A stretch of 64,000 nt of DNA, from assembly GCA_965234325.1 (NCBI GenBank), contig OZ248407.1:1798001-1862000 (forward strand). Reading direction: 5' to 3'. Position 1 is the stretch's first letter. The number at the start of each line of letters is the position of its first letter. The translations under genes were made by a program, and so were the position numbers. The stretch comes from Limnohabitans kasalickyi (GTDB lineage: Bacteria; Pseudomonadota; Gammaproteobacteria; Burkholderiales; Burkholderiaceae_C). The notes under the pieces are model-generated. The model saw only the letters and a program-made list of their open reading frames with translations, searched no databases and was not told the origin of the DNA. Of the stretch, positions 43,906-52,428 are shown in pieces.

Positions 43906-45747
43906 ATGACGAAACCCGCCAACCCCGCGACCGAACCAGACCACAAGCCCAGCAACTTTTTGCGCCAAATCATCGAGAACGATTTGGCCCAAGGCACTTA
44001 CGCCAGCCGCCGCTGGGCAGGCAGCCCTGGTGACGCCGCGCATCACGCCAAAGGCGAGCCCGACCCAGCCAAGATTCGCACCCGCTTTCCGCCCGAGCCC
44101 AACGGCTATTTGCATGTGGGCCACGCCAAAAGCATTTGTATCAACTTCGGGCTGGCCAAGGAATACGGCGGCGTGTGCCACCTGCGCTTTGACGACACCA
44201 ACCCCGAAAAAGAAGACACCGAATACGTCAACAGCATCATCGACGCTGTGAAGTGGCTCGGTTTTGATTGGGCACAAATCGGTCAAGCCGCTGGCTCTGC
44301 CGCGCCCTACCAGGCCAGCGACTACTTTGACTTCATGTACCGCGCCGCCGAGTTTCTGATTGAAGCTGGTTACGCCTATGTGGACGAACAAAGTGCGGAA
44401 GACATGCGCGCCAACCGCGGCGACTTTGGCAAACCCGGTGTGGACAGCCCTTTCCGCACCCGGACCGTGGCAGAAAACTTGATGCGCTTTCGCGAAATGC
44501 GCGATGGCAAGTTAGCCGACGGCGCTGCCGTGCTTCGCGCCAAGATCGACATGGCTTCGCCCAACATCAACCTGCGCGACCCGGCCATCTACCGCATCCG
44601 CCGCGCGACGCATCACCATACGGGGGACACATGGTGCATCTACCCGATGTACACCTTTGCCCACCCCATCGAAGACGCGCTGGAGCAAATCACCCACAGT
44701 ATTTGCACGCTGGAGTTTGAAGACCAGCGCCCGTTTTACGACTGGCTGATGGCGCGTTTGTCTGAGTCGACAACCCGTTCCGATGGCCAGGTGGTGGCCG
44801 GTTTACTCGCTGCACCGAGCCCCAAGCAATACGAGTTCTCGCGCCTCAATCTCACCTACGTCATCACCAGCAAACGCAAACTGGCGCAACTGGTGAACGA
44901 AAACAAAGTCAGCGGTTGGGACGACCCCCGCATGCCCACCATCGTGGGCCTGCGTCGCCGTGGCTACACACCGACAAGCTTGCGCCTGTTTGCAGACCGC
45001 ATCGGCGTGACCAAGAGCGACAGCTGGATTGACTATTCCACGCTCGAAGGCTGCCTGCGCGAAGATTTAGAAAAAACCGCGCACCGCGCCATGGCCGTGC
45101 TCGAACCCGTCAAACTCGTGCTCACCAACTGGGACGAGGTGATGGGTGCGGGCCACTTAGAGCCTTGCACACAACCTGCGCTGCCCCACGCCGACGAAGG
45201 CACTGAAGTGCCCACACGCCATTTCAAAATTGGCAAAGAAGTGTGGATTGAGCGTGACGACTTCATGGAAGTGGCCCCCAAAGGCTACAAACGTCTCTAC
45301 CCCGGCAACAAAGTGCGCCTCAAAGGCGGTTACGTCATTGAGTGCACGGGCTGCACCAAAGACTCGAAGGGTGTGATCGAGCAAGTCCAAGCCATCGTTA
45401 TCCCCGACACCAAGAGCGGCACCCCCGGCAGCGCCACCGTCAAGGCCAGCGCCGCCATCACTTGGGTGGGCGTGAATGACGGCCTGCAGGCTGAAATACG
45501 CATGTACGACCGCTTGTTCACCGACGCACAACCCGATGCAGGCGGCAAAGACTTCCTTGCTGCCCTCAACCCCAACAGCCTCAAAGTCGTTACCGCGTAT
45601 GTAGAGCCCTCATTGGCCAACGTGCCCGCCAGTGCGCACTTTCAGTTTGAACGCTACGGCTACTTTGTGACCGACCGCGTGGACCATGCGGGTGGCAAGT
45701 TGGTGTTCAACAAGATCACGGGACTGAAAGACACTTGGGCTAAATAA
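43906..45747 (+). CDS. glnS: Glutamine-tRNA ligase
   Basis: Class I aminoacyl-tRNA synthetase charging tRNA-Gln directly. HIGH-like motif in PEPNGYLHVGHAKS near residue 62; KMSKS-like loop in YVITSKRKLAQL near 323; C-terminal anticodon-binding beta barrels contain the KIGKEVWIERDDFMEV segment near 440. 613 residues, slightly longer than E. coli (554) mainly at the start. The presence of GlnRS means that GatCAB is not required for Gln-tRNA in this organism. Confidence 0.96.
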   Translation: MTKPANPATEPDHKPSNFLRQIIENDLAQGTYASRRWAGSPGDAAHHAKGEPDPAKIRTRFPPEPNGYLHVGHAKSICINFGLAKEYGGVCHLRFDDTNPEKEDTEYVNSIIDAVKWLGFDWAQIGQAAGSAAPYQASDYFDFMYRAAEFLIEAGYAYVDEQSAEDMRANRGDFGKPGVDSPFRTRTVAENLMRFREMRDGKLADGAAVLRAKIDMASPNINLRDPAIYRIRRATHHHTGDTWCIYPMYTFAHPIEDALEQITHSICTLEFEDQRPFYDWLMARLSESTTRSDGQVVAGLLAAPSPKQYEFSRLNLTYVITSKRKLAQLVNENKVSGWDDPRMPTIVGLRRRGYTPTSLRLFADRIGVTKSDSWIDYSTLEGCLREDLEKTAHRAMAVLEPVKLVLTNWDEVMGAGHLEPCTQPALPHADEGTEVPTRHFKIGKEVWIERDDFMEVAPKGYKRLYPGNKVRLKGGYVIECTGCTKDSKGVIEQVQAIVIPDTKSGTPGSATVKASAAITWVGVNDGLQAEIRMYDRLFTDAQPDAGGKDFLAALNPNSLKVVTAYVEPSLANVPASAHFQFERYGYFVTDRVDHAGGKLVFNKITGLKDTWAK

Positions 45748-45756
45748 AGGCTTTGC

Positions 45757-46374
45757 ATGAACATCACCAGCCTCTCTGAACTGCGAAAGCTTTACGGCCC
45801 TGCCAGTGAGCGATCAGTCAAGAAAGAAATCCCCGCACTGGATGTGCATGCGATTCAGTTCATTGGCTTGTCACCCTTTGTCGTCTTGGCGAGTGGCGGT
45901 GCGCAAGGCGATATGGATGCATCACCTCGCGGCGGGGATGCTGGCTTCGTCAAAGTGTTGGATGCACACACGCTCTTAATTCCAGACGCACCAGGCAACA
46001 ACCGGCTGGACACCTTAGAAAACATCGTCACCACAGGCCAAGTCGGTTTGCTGTTCATGGTGCCCGGATTTGACGAAACCCTGCGTATCAACGGCCGCGC
46101 GGTGTTGTCCACGGCCCCTGAAGACTTGGCCCTTTGCACAGATGCCCGCCGCACGCCTGTGTTGGTCATTCGCGTGACTGTGGCATCGGTCTACCTGCAT
46201 TGCGCGAAAGCACTGATGCGCTCAAAGCTGTGGGACGCCTCTTTGCACAATGCACGCACTCAAATGCCCACCATGGGCGAGATGATGCGCGATCAGATCC
46301 GCGCATTCAAAGGCGAAGACATACACGTCGAGTCACAGGCCCAGATGTTGGACCGATATAGGCAGTCGCTTTAA
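45757..46374 (+). CDS. PPOX-type FMN-dependent flavoprotein, MSMEG_1061-like
   Basis: Split-barrel FMN-binding protein of 205 residues from the pyridoxamine 5'-phosphate oxidase superfamily. The segment with SPRGGDAGFVKVLDAHTLLIP near residue 54 and GNNRLDTLENIVTTGQVGLL near 85 is characteristic of a subgroup of unknown substrate. Found 9 bases after glnS, so likely on the same transcript. True PdxH function is unlikely as the signature C-terminal motif is missing. Confidence 0.85.
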   Translation: MNITSLSELRKLYGPASERSVKKEIPALDVHAIQFIGLSPFVVLASGGAQGDMDASPRGGDAGFVKVLDAHTLLIPDAPGNNRLDTLENIVTTGQVGLLFMVPGFDETLRINGRAVLSTAPEDLALCTDARRTPVLVIRVTVASVYLHCAKALMRSKLWDASLHNARTQMPTMGEMMRDQIRAFKGEDIHVESQAQMLDRYRQSL

Positions 46375-46425
46375 TTTCCAGCAATAACGCGACCATTTGA
46401 TGGACGCATCTCATCGTTGGTCAAA

Positions 46426-47028
46426 TCAATCCGGCACTCTTAAAACCTGACCAGGAAGAATATTGTCCGGCGATGCCAGCACGCGGGGGTTGGCTTCAAA
46501 CAAGCGCGGGAACTGGCTGGGGTCGCCGTAGACCCGATTGGCGATTTGGCCCAACGTGTCGCCGGAACGTACTTCATACACCTGGCCCGTGGCGTCACGC
46601 TCTGTGCTCACGGCATTGCCCGACTCTGCGAGGCGATTTTGTGCGGGTTCGGCTGGAGCATTGCGTGCGTTGGCTTGCTGAGTTCGCTCAGGCCTTTTGT
46701 TTTCAGGCCTGGCGGGCTTCATCACCTTGGGCTGCTCTGCCCCAGCACTTTGCAAATTAAAAGCACCACTGCCTGACGTGTTGGCGCCCCCATTGGCAGT
46801 AGCAGCACCGGATGACAGTCGGCCACCGTTTTGCACCATTTGATCTAAGACATTGAATTTGCCGTACCAATAGCCACCAAATCCTGTCGTGACCATACAA
46901 AAAATCATCGCAACTCCGAGATAAATAGGTGCGCTGCTCATCCCTGCGCCAGAAGCAGAGCCACCTGAGCCGACCGGAGCTTCCATGATTTGGCCGTCTT
47001 TGATCACAAATTGTTGAAGAGGTTGCAT
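46426..47028 (-). CDS. LysM-domain membrane protein
   Basis: 200-residue protein with a short cytosolic N-terminus, one membrane helix (residues about 32-54, YLGVAMIFCMVTTGFGGYWY), a Gln/Asn/Ala-rich periplasmic linker and a C-terminal LysM domain (YEVRSGDTLGQIANRVYG near 148, ending with ILPGQVLRVPD). Such proteins bind peptidoglycan; FimV-like polar scaffolds share the LysM plus helix layout. A Fur-box-like sequence lies about 32 bases upstream. Confidence 0.85.
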   Translation of the reverse strand: MQPLQQFVIKDGQIMEAPVGSGGSASGAGMSSAPIYLGVAMIFCMVTTGFGGYWYGKFNVLDQMVQNGGRLSSGAATANGGANTSGSGAFNLQSAGAEQPKVMKPARPENKRPERTQQANARNAPAEPAQNRLAESGNAVSTERDATGQVYEVRSGDTLGQIANRVYGDPSQFPRLFEANPRVLASPDNILPGQVLRVPD

Positions 47029-47059
47029 GGCGGTTCACCTTTTTAAAAAGAATACTTAA

Positions 47060-47075
47060 ATACTAATTATCATTA
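47060..47075. promoter_or_regulatory. Fur-box-like sequence upstream of the LysM gene
   Basis: ATACTAATTATCATTA matches 14 of 16 bases of the Fur consensus core (ATAATGATTATCATTA). Position between the LysM gene start and its likely promoter suggests iron-dependent repression; not tested. Confidence 0.4.
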
Positions 47076-47222
47076 GGCGTACATCCATATTAAATTTTGT
47101 AAATCACGATCTGAATTCGATAGATCTTGACTACCGGCGAGAGATATTCAACCCGCTGAGTAAAGCCCTTCGTCAGCACCTTTGAGCCGAGCCGAGTCGT
47201 CAACTAAGTTATTCGACCAGAC

Positions 47223-47604
47223 TGTGAATGACCCTGTGCATAACTAGACTCATACCCATGCAAACCCTGATGCCACGGGGGCTACAACGCGATGCTGTCA
47301 AAACAGGCAGTGCCAGAGCACAAGCGCCATCCGACCGATCCTTCAAGTTATACGCACAGACTGTGAATGACTCTGTGGGAAACTCCGTGGATAGTGCTGC
47401 AAAGCCTTACGGACATTGACTTCCAACACGATGCTTAAAAATTGAGCATCCTCAAAAATTAATTTTCAAGGCCTCTAAAAGTATTCAAAACAGAAGCCTC
47501 GCACACAAAAAAAGAAATCTCAACGCGCGGCAAAGGGTAAATCTGTGCTTACGTTTCAAGGAGAAATAGTTGTTCTTCCCCCATGTGAATGACCTTGTGG
47601 ATAA
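47223..47604 (+). repeat. Direct repeats with DnaA boxes
   Basis: Three copies of TGTGAATGAC-YY-TGTGNNNAAC start at 47223, 47362 and 47584. The second half-sites are TGTGCATAA (47235), TGTGGGAAA (47374) with a further CGTGGATAG (47386), and TGTGGATAA (47596). TGTGCATAA and TGTGGATAA are perfect reverse complements of the DnaA box TTATNCACA. TGTG motifs are 12 bases apart in each copy. The first two copies also share AAGTTAT about 12-15 bases upstream. Confidence 0.6.
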
Positions 47605-47705
47605 CCCTAGGGATATCTCCTCAAACCCTGACCCAGCTTGGGCTGGCGCAGCATGCTTCTTTTATAGGCAGCGACCACGACGCCCCATCCAATCAACGCA
47701 TGGGT

Positions 47706-48446
47706 TTATTTTTTCTCCACAGGGTTGGCCGTCAGCAAATTGGCAGGGTAGGCACGCATGAACTCGCGGGCTTTTTCTGGACGGGCGCTGAGCCAAGCCG
47801 CATAAGCGCCCTCACCCAGAATGGCGGGCATGCGTTTTTCGTTGCCGTTTTGTTGGTAGCGGTGCAGCAAGGCGTGGCTATTGGCGTTGACGGTCAACAG
47901 CGTGAAACTGACGATCTCCGCGCCTTCTTTTTCCCAGCGCTCCCACAAGCCCGCCACGCCCATGGGCTTGCCATCGACGCGAGAGATGCGCGTAGGCACC
48001 GCCTTGCCGCTGCGCCAATCGTCTTCAAAAAAGGCCATGACGGGCACAATGCAGCGCTGGCCGTTGAGCCACGACTCGCGAAAGTTGTTCGACGTGGTGA
48101 CCGTCTCCGAGCGCGCGTTGATCAGCTTGGTCGAGCGCAGTTTGGCGTCGGAGGCTGATTTCACCCACGGCGGCACCAAGCCAAATTGGCCATAGCCCAA
48201 CTCACGCATGAGCGACTGTGAGGCATCCATATCGGTTGGTGCTGCCACGAGCGCAGGTTCTAGGGCTGCATCTGGTGAGATGTTGGGCACGGAAGTAACA
48301 GAAGGCGAGGTTACCGTCGCATGGCGGATAAACACACCCGCTTTACGCGGCCACACATCGCGCTCAAAGGCTTGGTTTGGGGCAGCCACGTCAAAGGCAT
48401 CGGGGTACAGGGCGGCGTTGAGCACGCTTTCAAAATGAGCAGTCAT
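47706..48446 (-). CDS. SRAP (YedK/HMCES-type) protein lacking the catalytic Cys 2
   Basis: SOS-response-associated peptidase family, which crosslinks to abasic sites in single-stranded DNA. Family motifs: FGLVPPW near residue 90, INARSETVTTSNNFRESW near 112, CIVPVMAFFEDDW near 132 and KRMPAIL near 205. ATG 48446 is the start by similarity, giving MTAHFES; the usual Met-Cys is replaced by Met-Thr. Frame is open upstream for 25 codons but that part overlaps the rluE start and is unlike the family. Loss of the nucleophile would prevent the normal thiazolidine adduct. Confidence 0.8.
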   Translation of the reverse strand: MTAHFESVLNAALYPDAFDVAAPNQAFERDVWPRKAGVFIRHATVTSPSVTSVPNISPDAALEPALVAAPTDMDASQSLMRELGYGQFGLVPPWVKSASDAKLRSTKLINARSETVTTSNNFRESWLNGQRCIVPVMAFFEDDWRSGKAVPTRISRVDGKPMGVAGLWERWEKEGAEIVSFTLLTVNANSHALLHRYQQNGNEKRMPAILGEGAYAAWLSARPEKAREFMRAYPANLLTANPVEKK

Positions 48447-48501
48447 GCGGGCGATGCTAGCTGAGTGCCTGCTACGCTCTAGGCTTGATTGTTGAGACCC
48501 C

Positions 48502-49053
48502 ATGCTGATTCGATTTAACAAACCCTACGGCGTGCTGAGCCAATTCACCCCAGAAGGCCGCTGGCAAGGACTGAGTGACTTCATCCAACTGCCCGGCGTC
48601 TACGTCGCGGGCCGTTTGGACGCCGACAGCGAAGGCCTTCTGCTGCTCACCGACGACGGCCAACTGCAAGCCCGCATTGCCGACCCGCGCTTCAAGATGG
48701 AAAAAACCTACCTCGCCCAAGTCGAAGGCGTGGTCAACGACGACGCTTTGCAAGCCCTGCAGCGCGGCGTGGTGCTCAACGACGGCCCTACCCTGCCCGC
48801 CCGCGCACGCGCAGTCGACTCTCCCGCAGACCTGTGGCCACGCACACCGCCAATTCGCGAGCGTCAAAACAAACCCACCTCGTGGCTAGAGCTCACCATC
48901 CGCGAAGGCCGTAACCGCCAAGTGCGCCGCATGACGGCTGCCGTTGGCTTGCCCACGCTGCGCCTGATTCGCACCTCCATTGGCACCTACACCTTGGACG
49001 ATTTGCCCAGTGGTATTTGGCGAGAAACATCGCTCGATCAAGCGAGAACGTAG
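48502..49053 (+). CDS. rluE: 23S rRNA pseudouridine synthase RluE
   Basis: Converts U2457 of 23S rRNA to pseudouridine. 183 residues, RsuA family: FNKPYGVLSQFTPEGRWQGL at the start, catalytic Asp in AGRLDADSEGLLLLT near 40, TIREGRNRQVRRMTAAVGLP near 132. It is missing the N-terminal S4 domain, as expected for RluE. Divergent from the SRAP gene. Confidence 0.93.
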   Translation: MLIRFNKPYGVLSQFTPEGRWQGLSDFIQLPGVYVAGRLDADSEGLLLLTDDGQLQARIADPRFKMEKTYLAQVEGVVNDDALQALQRGVVLNDGPTLPARARAVDSPADLWPRTPPIRERQNKPTSWLELTIREGRNRQVRRMTAAVGLPTLRLIRTSIGTYTLDDLPSGIWRETSLDQART

Positions 49054-49112
49054 GCGGCGTGAATTACCATGCCTGCACATCTCACTCCGAGATGAATCCT
49101 AAGGAGGGATGT

Positions 49113-49253
49113 ATGGCCAAAGGCGAACAACACAGTAACAAGATGACGAAAAAGCCCAAAAAGGACACGTCACCCCCCAAGACTTCCACCTCGGACCGTC
49201 CTAACCCACCCACGACCTACGTCGCACCCCGCGGCAAAATCAAGTCGAAATAA
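49113..49253 (+). CDS. Small basic protein of unknown function
   Basis: 46-residue Lys/Pro/Thr-rich, disordered-looking protein (starts MAKGEQHSNKMTKKPKKD). The start is well supported: AAGGAGG at 49101-49107, five bases before the ATG, is close to the best possible ribosome site. I recall similar small proteins in other betaproteobacteria but no function. It lies 59 bases after rluE. Confidence 0.75.
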   Translation: MAKGEQHSNKMTKKPKKDTSPPKTSTSDRPNPPTTYVAPRGKIKSK

Positions 49254-49341
49254 ATCGGACTTGACGCCTGCGTGACGAACCCGTCACTCAGAGCGCGGCA
49301 CACTGGCGCTCTAAAAATTCACACCTTTGGAGACCGCCCCC

Positions 49342-50121
49342 ATGAACACCCAAGACCTGTTTTCGCTGCAAGGCCGCACCGCTATCGTGACCGGTGGATC
49401 GCGTGGTATTGGCCGCATGATTGCCGAAGGCTTTGTGCGCCAAGGCGCACGGGTGTACATCACTGCACGCAAGGCTGAGGCGTGTGAACAAACAGCCAAA
49501 GAGTTGTCGGCCCTGGGCCACTGCGTGGCGCTGCCGCTGGATGTTTCTAGCTTGGACGGTGCCAAGGCCTTGTTGGCTGCATTTGCCCAGCACGAAAGCC
49601 AGCTCGACATTCTGGTCAACAACGCAGGCGCCGCGTGGGGCGCTCCGTTCAACGAATTCCCCGAAGCCGGTTGGGACAAAGTGGTGGACCTCAACATGAA
49701 GGCCCCGTTCTTTTTGACCCAAACCTTTGCGCCCATGCTGCGCGCCGCGGGCAAGACGCATGCGGCCAAGGTGATCAACATCGCCTCCATCGACGGCATT
49801 TCGGTCAACCCGTGGGAAACCTATTCCTACGCGGCCAGCAAAGCGGGCTTGATTCACCTCACCCGCCGCATGGCGACGCGGTTGATTGAAGACGGTATTG
49901 TGGTCAACGCCATCGCCCCCGGCCCCTTTGCCTCCGACATGAACAAAGAAGCCCGCGACCACGGCGACACCGTGGCCGAGCGTGTGCCCGCCAAGCGCGT
50001 GGGCCAACCCGAAGACATGGCCGCAGCCGCCATTTATTTAGCATCCCGCGCCGGCGACTACGTGCTGGGCCACACCTTGGTGGTGGACGGCGGCGTGACG
50101 CATGTGCGCGGTGATGCTTAA
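49342..50121 (+). CDS. SDR family oxidoreductase
   Basis: 259-residue short-chain dehydrogenase/reductase. ATG 49342 with TGGAGA upstream. TGGSRGIGRMIAEG near residue 17, NNAGAAWG near 93, catalytic Ser in NIASIDG near 150 and YAASK near 164. C-terminal LGHTLVVDGG is typical of 3-oxoacyl-ACP-reductase-like members. Substrate unknown. It is followed at a few bases by a ferredoxin gene. Confidence 0.9.
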   Translation: MNTQDLFSLQGRTAIVTGGSRGIGRMIAEGFVRQGARVYITARKAEACEQTAKELSALGHCVALPLDVSSLDGAKALLAAFAQHESQLDILVNNAGAAWGAPFNEFPEAGWDKVVDLNMKAPFFLTQTFAPMLRAAGKTHAAKVINIASIDGISVNPWETYSYAASKAGLIHLTRRMATRLIEDGIVVNAIAPGPFASDMNKEARDHGDTVAERVPAKRVGQPEDMAAAAIYLASRAGDYVLGHTLVVDGGVTHVRGDA

Positions 50122-50128
50122 CACCTTT

Positions 50129-50434
50129 ATGACTTCCCACAACACCTTCTCGATCTTCACCGTCCACGTTCAACCCGCTGATTTGCAGTACGACGTCGAG
50201 GGCGACTTGACCTTGCTCGAAGCGGCCGACATGTCGCGCATCGAGCTACTCAGCTCGTGCCGCAATGGCACTTGTCGTACCTGCATCTGCCGCCTGGTGA
50301 GCGGTGAGGTCGATTACACCGTCGAGTGGCCGGGCTTGAGCGCAGAAGAAAAAGCCGAAGGCTATGTGCTGCCCTGCGTGGCGCGCCCACGCTCCAACGT
50401 GGTGATCGAACAGCCCGAAGCCCGCGCCACGTAA
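50129..50434 (+). CDS. 2Fe-2S ferredoxin-like protein
   Basis: Plant-type [2Fe-2S] ferredoxin fold, about 101 residues. Cluster ligands: SSCRNGTCRTCICR near residue 43-52 and LPCVARPRSN near 83, so all four Cys are present. It resembles the electron-transfer domain of oxygenase reductases. Start is uncertain: ATG 50129, 50114 or 50102 are all in frame and none has a good Shine-Dalgarno; the earlier ones overlap the SDR gene. Partner enzyme is unknown. Confidence 0.8.
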   Translation: MTSHNTFSIFTVHVQPADLQYDVEGDLTLLEAADMSRIELLSSCRNGTCRTCICRLVSGEVDYTVEWPGLSAEEKAEGYVLPCVARPRSNVVIEQPEARAT

Positions 50435-50458
50435 GATTGGGTCGAAAGACACCGATTT

Positions 50459-51130
50459 ATGACCCCGATTTATGAAGACGAACACCTGCTGGTGTTTGAA
50501 AAACCCAGCGGCCTGCTGTCCGTTCCCGGCCGAGGCCCAGAGAAGCAAGACTGCATTTCCAAGCGCGTGCAAGACATCTTCACCGACGCGTTGGTGGTGC
50601 ACCGGCTCGACCAAGATACCTCGGGCCTGATCGTGATGGCACGCGGCATCGAAGCCCAACGCCGCATCAGCCGCCTGTTTGAAACCCGCCAAGTGAGCAA
50701 ACGCTACATGGCGGTGGTGGCCGGCAACCCATCTCAGACACAAGCCGAAGTGACGGCCAACGAAGACGGCTGGCGAACCATCGAGGGCAACATCCTGCTC
50801 GACTGGGAGCGTCGCCCCATCCACATCATTCACCCCGACGGCAAGCCCAGCCGCAGTCTGTGGCGTTGTGTGCAAGCGGGGCCAGAAGCCAGCTTGATTG
50901 AGCTAGAGCCCTTCACCGGCCGCACCCACCAATTGCGCGTGCACATGCAAAGCATTGGCCACCCTATGCTGGGTGACTCGCTGTATGCGCCGCCCGAGCT
51001 CAAAGCCCTCACGCCGCGCTTGATGCTGCATGCCCAAGACATTGGCTTTCCCCACCCCTTTACCCAAGCGTCCCTGATGTTCAGCGCGCCGGTGCACTGG
51101 TCGGCACTGGCGCCGTATTTAGTGGTTTAA
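50459..51130 (+). CDS. rluA: RluA family pseudouridine synthase
   Basis: 223-residue pseudouridine synthase of the RluA group. YEDEHLLVFEKPSGLLSVPGRG near residue 5, catalytic Asp in VVHRLDQDTSGLIVMARG near 48 and FTGRTHQLRVHMQSIGHPMLGD near 155. Size without S4 domain fits RluA, which modifies 23S U746 and tRNA U32. It follows the ferredoxin gene by 24 bases. Confidence 0.92.
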   Translation: MTPIYEDEHLLVFEKPSGLLSVPGRGPEKQDCISKRVQDIFTDALVVHRLDQDTSGLIVMARGIEAQRRISRLFETRQVSKRYMAVVAGNPSQTQAEVTANEDGWRTIEGNILLDWERRPIHIIHPDGKPSRSLWRCVQAGPEASLIELEPFTGRTHQLRVHMQSIGHPMLGDSLYAPPELKALTPRLMLHAQDIGFPHPFTQASLMFSAPVHWSALAPYLVV

Positions 51131-51231
51131 AGAGGTGGTCAAAGACCGAACGTAAGGCCTCTGTCGCCGAAGCAGGGCACACTATTTTGGTTTTTTAAAA
51201 TTGATCTTATTTTTAACAACAGGAGATAAAC

Positions 51232-52413
51232 ATGCGTGAAGTCGTCGTCGTCAGTGGTGTTCGCACAGCCATCGGTACTTATGGTGGCAGCCTGAAAGAC
51301 ATTCCCCCCAGCGAATTGGCCGCTCAAGTGGTGCGCGAGTCGTTGGCCCGCGCTGGCGTTGAAGGCAAAGACGTGGGCCATGTGGTGTTTGGCCATGTGG
51401 TCAACACCGAGCCCAAAGACATGTATTTGTCGCGCTTGGCAGCCATCCACGGCGGCTGTCTGGAAGGCACGCCCGCCTTCAACGTGAACCGCTTGTGCGG
51501 TTCGGGCTTGCAAGCCATCGTGTCGGCCAGCCAATCCATCATGCTGGGCGACTGCGACGTGGCCATTGGCGGCGGCGCTGAAAACATGAGCCGTGGCCCA
51601 TACGCTTCATTGAGCGCGCGTTGGGGTGCACGCATGGGCGACACCAAGATGGTCGACATGGTGCTCGGTGCTTTGCACGACCCCTTCCAAACCATCCACA
51701 TGGGTGTGACAGCTGAAAACGTGGCCGCCAAATTTGGCATCACCCGCGAGATGCAAGACGCCTTGGCTGTCGAGAGCCACAACCGTGCGCAACGCGCCAC
51801 CGAAGCAGGCTTGTTCAAAGACCAAATCATGCCCGTCATCTTGAAGAGCAAAAAAGGCGACGTGGCCTACACCACCGATGAGCATGTGCGCGCCAACTGC
51901 AAGCTCGAAGACATGGCCAAGTTAAAGCCCGTGTTCCTCAAAGAAAACGGCACCGTGACGGCAGGTAACGCTTCGGGCATCAACGACGCTGCAGCTGCCG
52001 TGGTGTTGATGGAAGCCAAAGCTGCCCAAGCTCGCGGGGCCAAGCCGTTGGCACGTTTGGTGGCTTATGCCCACACCGGTCTGGACCCCAAAATCATGGG
52101 CATGGGCCCCGTGTCGGCCTCACGCCTGGCACTGCAAAAAGCAGGCTTGACCACGAACGACATGGACGTGATCGAAGCCAACGAAGCCTTCGCCGCCCAA
52201 GCCTGCGCCGTGACGAAAGAGCTGGGCCTGGACCCCGCCAAGGTCAACCCCAATGGGTCGGGCATTTCGCTGGGTCACCCCATCGGGGCCACCGGCGCGT
52301 TGATCACCGTGAAAGCTTTGTACGAGTTGCAACGCGTTCAAGGCAAGTACGCTCTGGTGACCATGTGCATCGGCGGCGGCCAGGGCATTGCTGCCATCTT
52401 TGAGCGCATGTAA
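51232..52413 (+). CDS. bktB: Acetyl-CoA C-acyltransferase (beta-ketothiolase BktB)
   Basis: Condenses acyl-CoA with acetyl-CoA, or the reverse; BktB of Cupriavidus supplies C5 units for polyhydroxyalkanoates. The 393 residues track BktB very closely from REVVVVSGVRTAIGT through NRLCGSGLQAIVSA (nucleophile Cys 89), NPNGSGISLGHPIGATGA and CIGGGQGIAAIFERM. AGGAGA precedes ATG 51232. PHA synthase genes are not in the window. Confidence 0.95.
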   Translation: MREVVVVSGVRTAIGTYGGSLKDIPPSELAAQVVRESLARAGVEGKDVGHVVFGHVVNTEPKDMYLSRLAAIHGGCLEGTPAFNVNRLCGSGLQAIVSASQSIMLGDCDVAIGGGAENMSRGPYASLSARWGARMGDTKMVDMVLGALHDPFQTIHMGVTAENVAAKFGITREMQDALAVESHNRAQRATEAGLFKDQIMPVILKSKKGDVAYTTDEHVRANCKLEDMAKLKPVFLKENGTVTAGNASGINDAAAAVVLMEAKAAQARGAKPLARLVAYAHTGLDPKIMGMGPVSASRLALQKAGLTTNDMDVIEANEAFAAQACAVTKELGLDPAKVNPNGSGISLGHPIGATGALITVKALYELQRVQGKYALVTMCIGGGQGIAAIFERM

Positions 52414-52428
52414 GCCAAAATAGGCAGC

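Larger units (their letters stand above)
47029..47705. other. Gene-free spacer between the LysM and SRAP genes
   Basis: 677 bases with no convincing gene. From left to right it holds the Fur-like site, an AT-rich stretch, three copies of a direct repeat with DnaA-box sequences (47223-47604) and, between copies two and three, an AT-rich block around 47430-47520. The small open frames within it have no plausible start signals. Confidence 0.7.

Noticed and set aside
47029..47705. Definite chromosomal origin oriC
   Set aside because: Only two perfect DnaA boxes were found and dnaA, dnaN, rpmH and parAB are absent, so only the repeat itself is reported.
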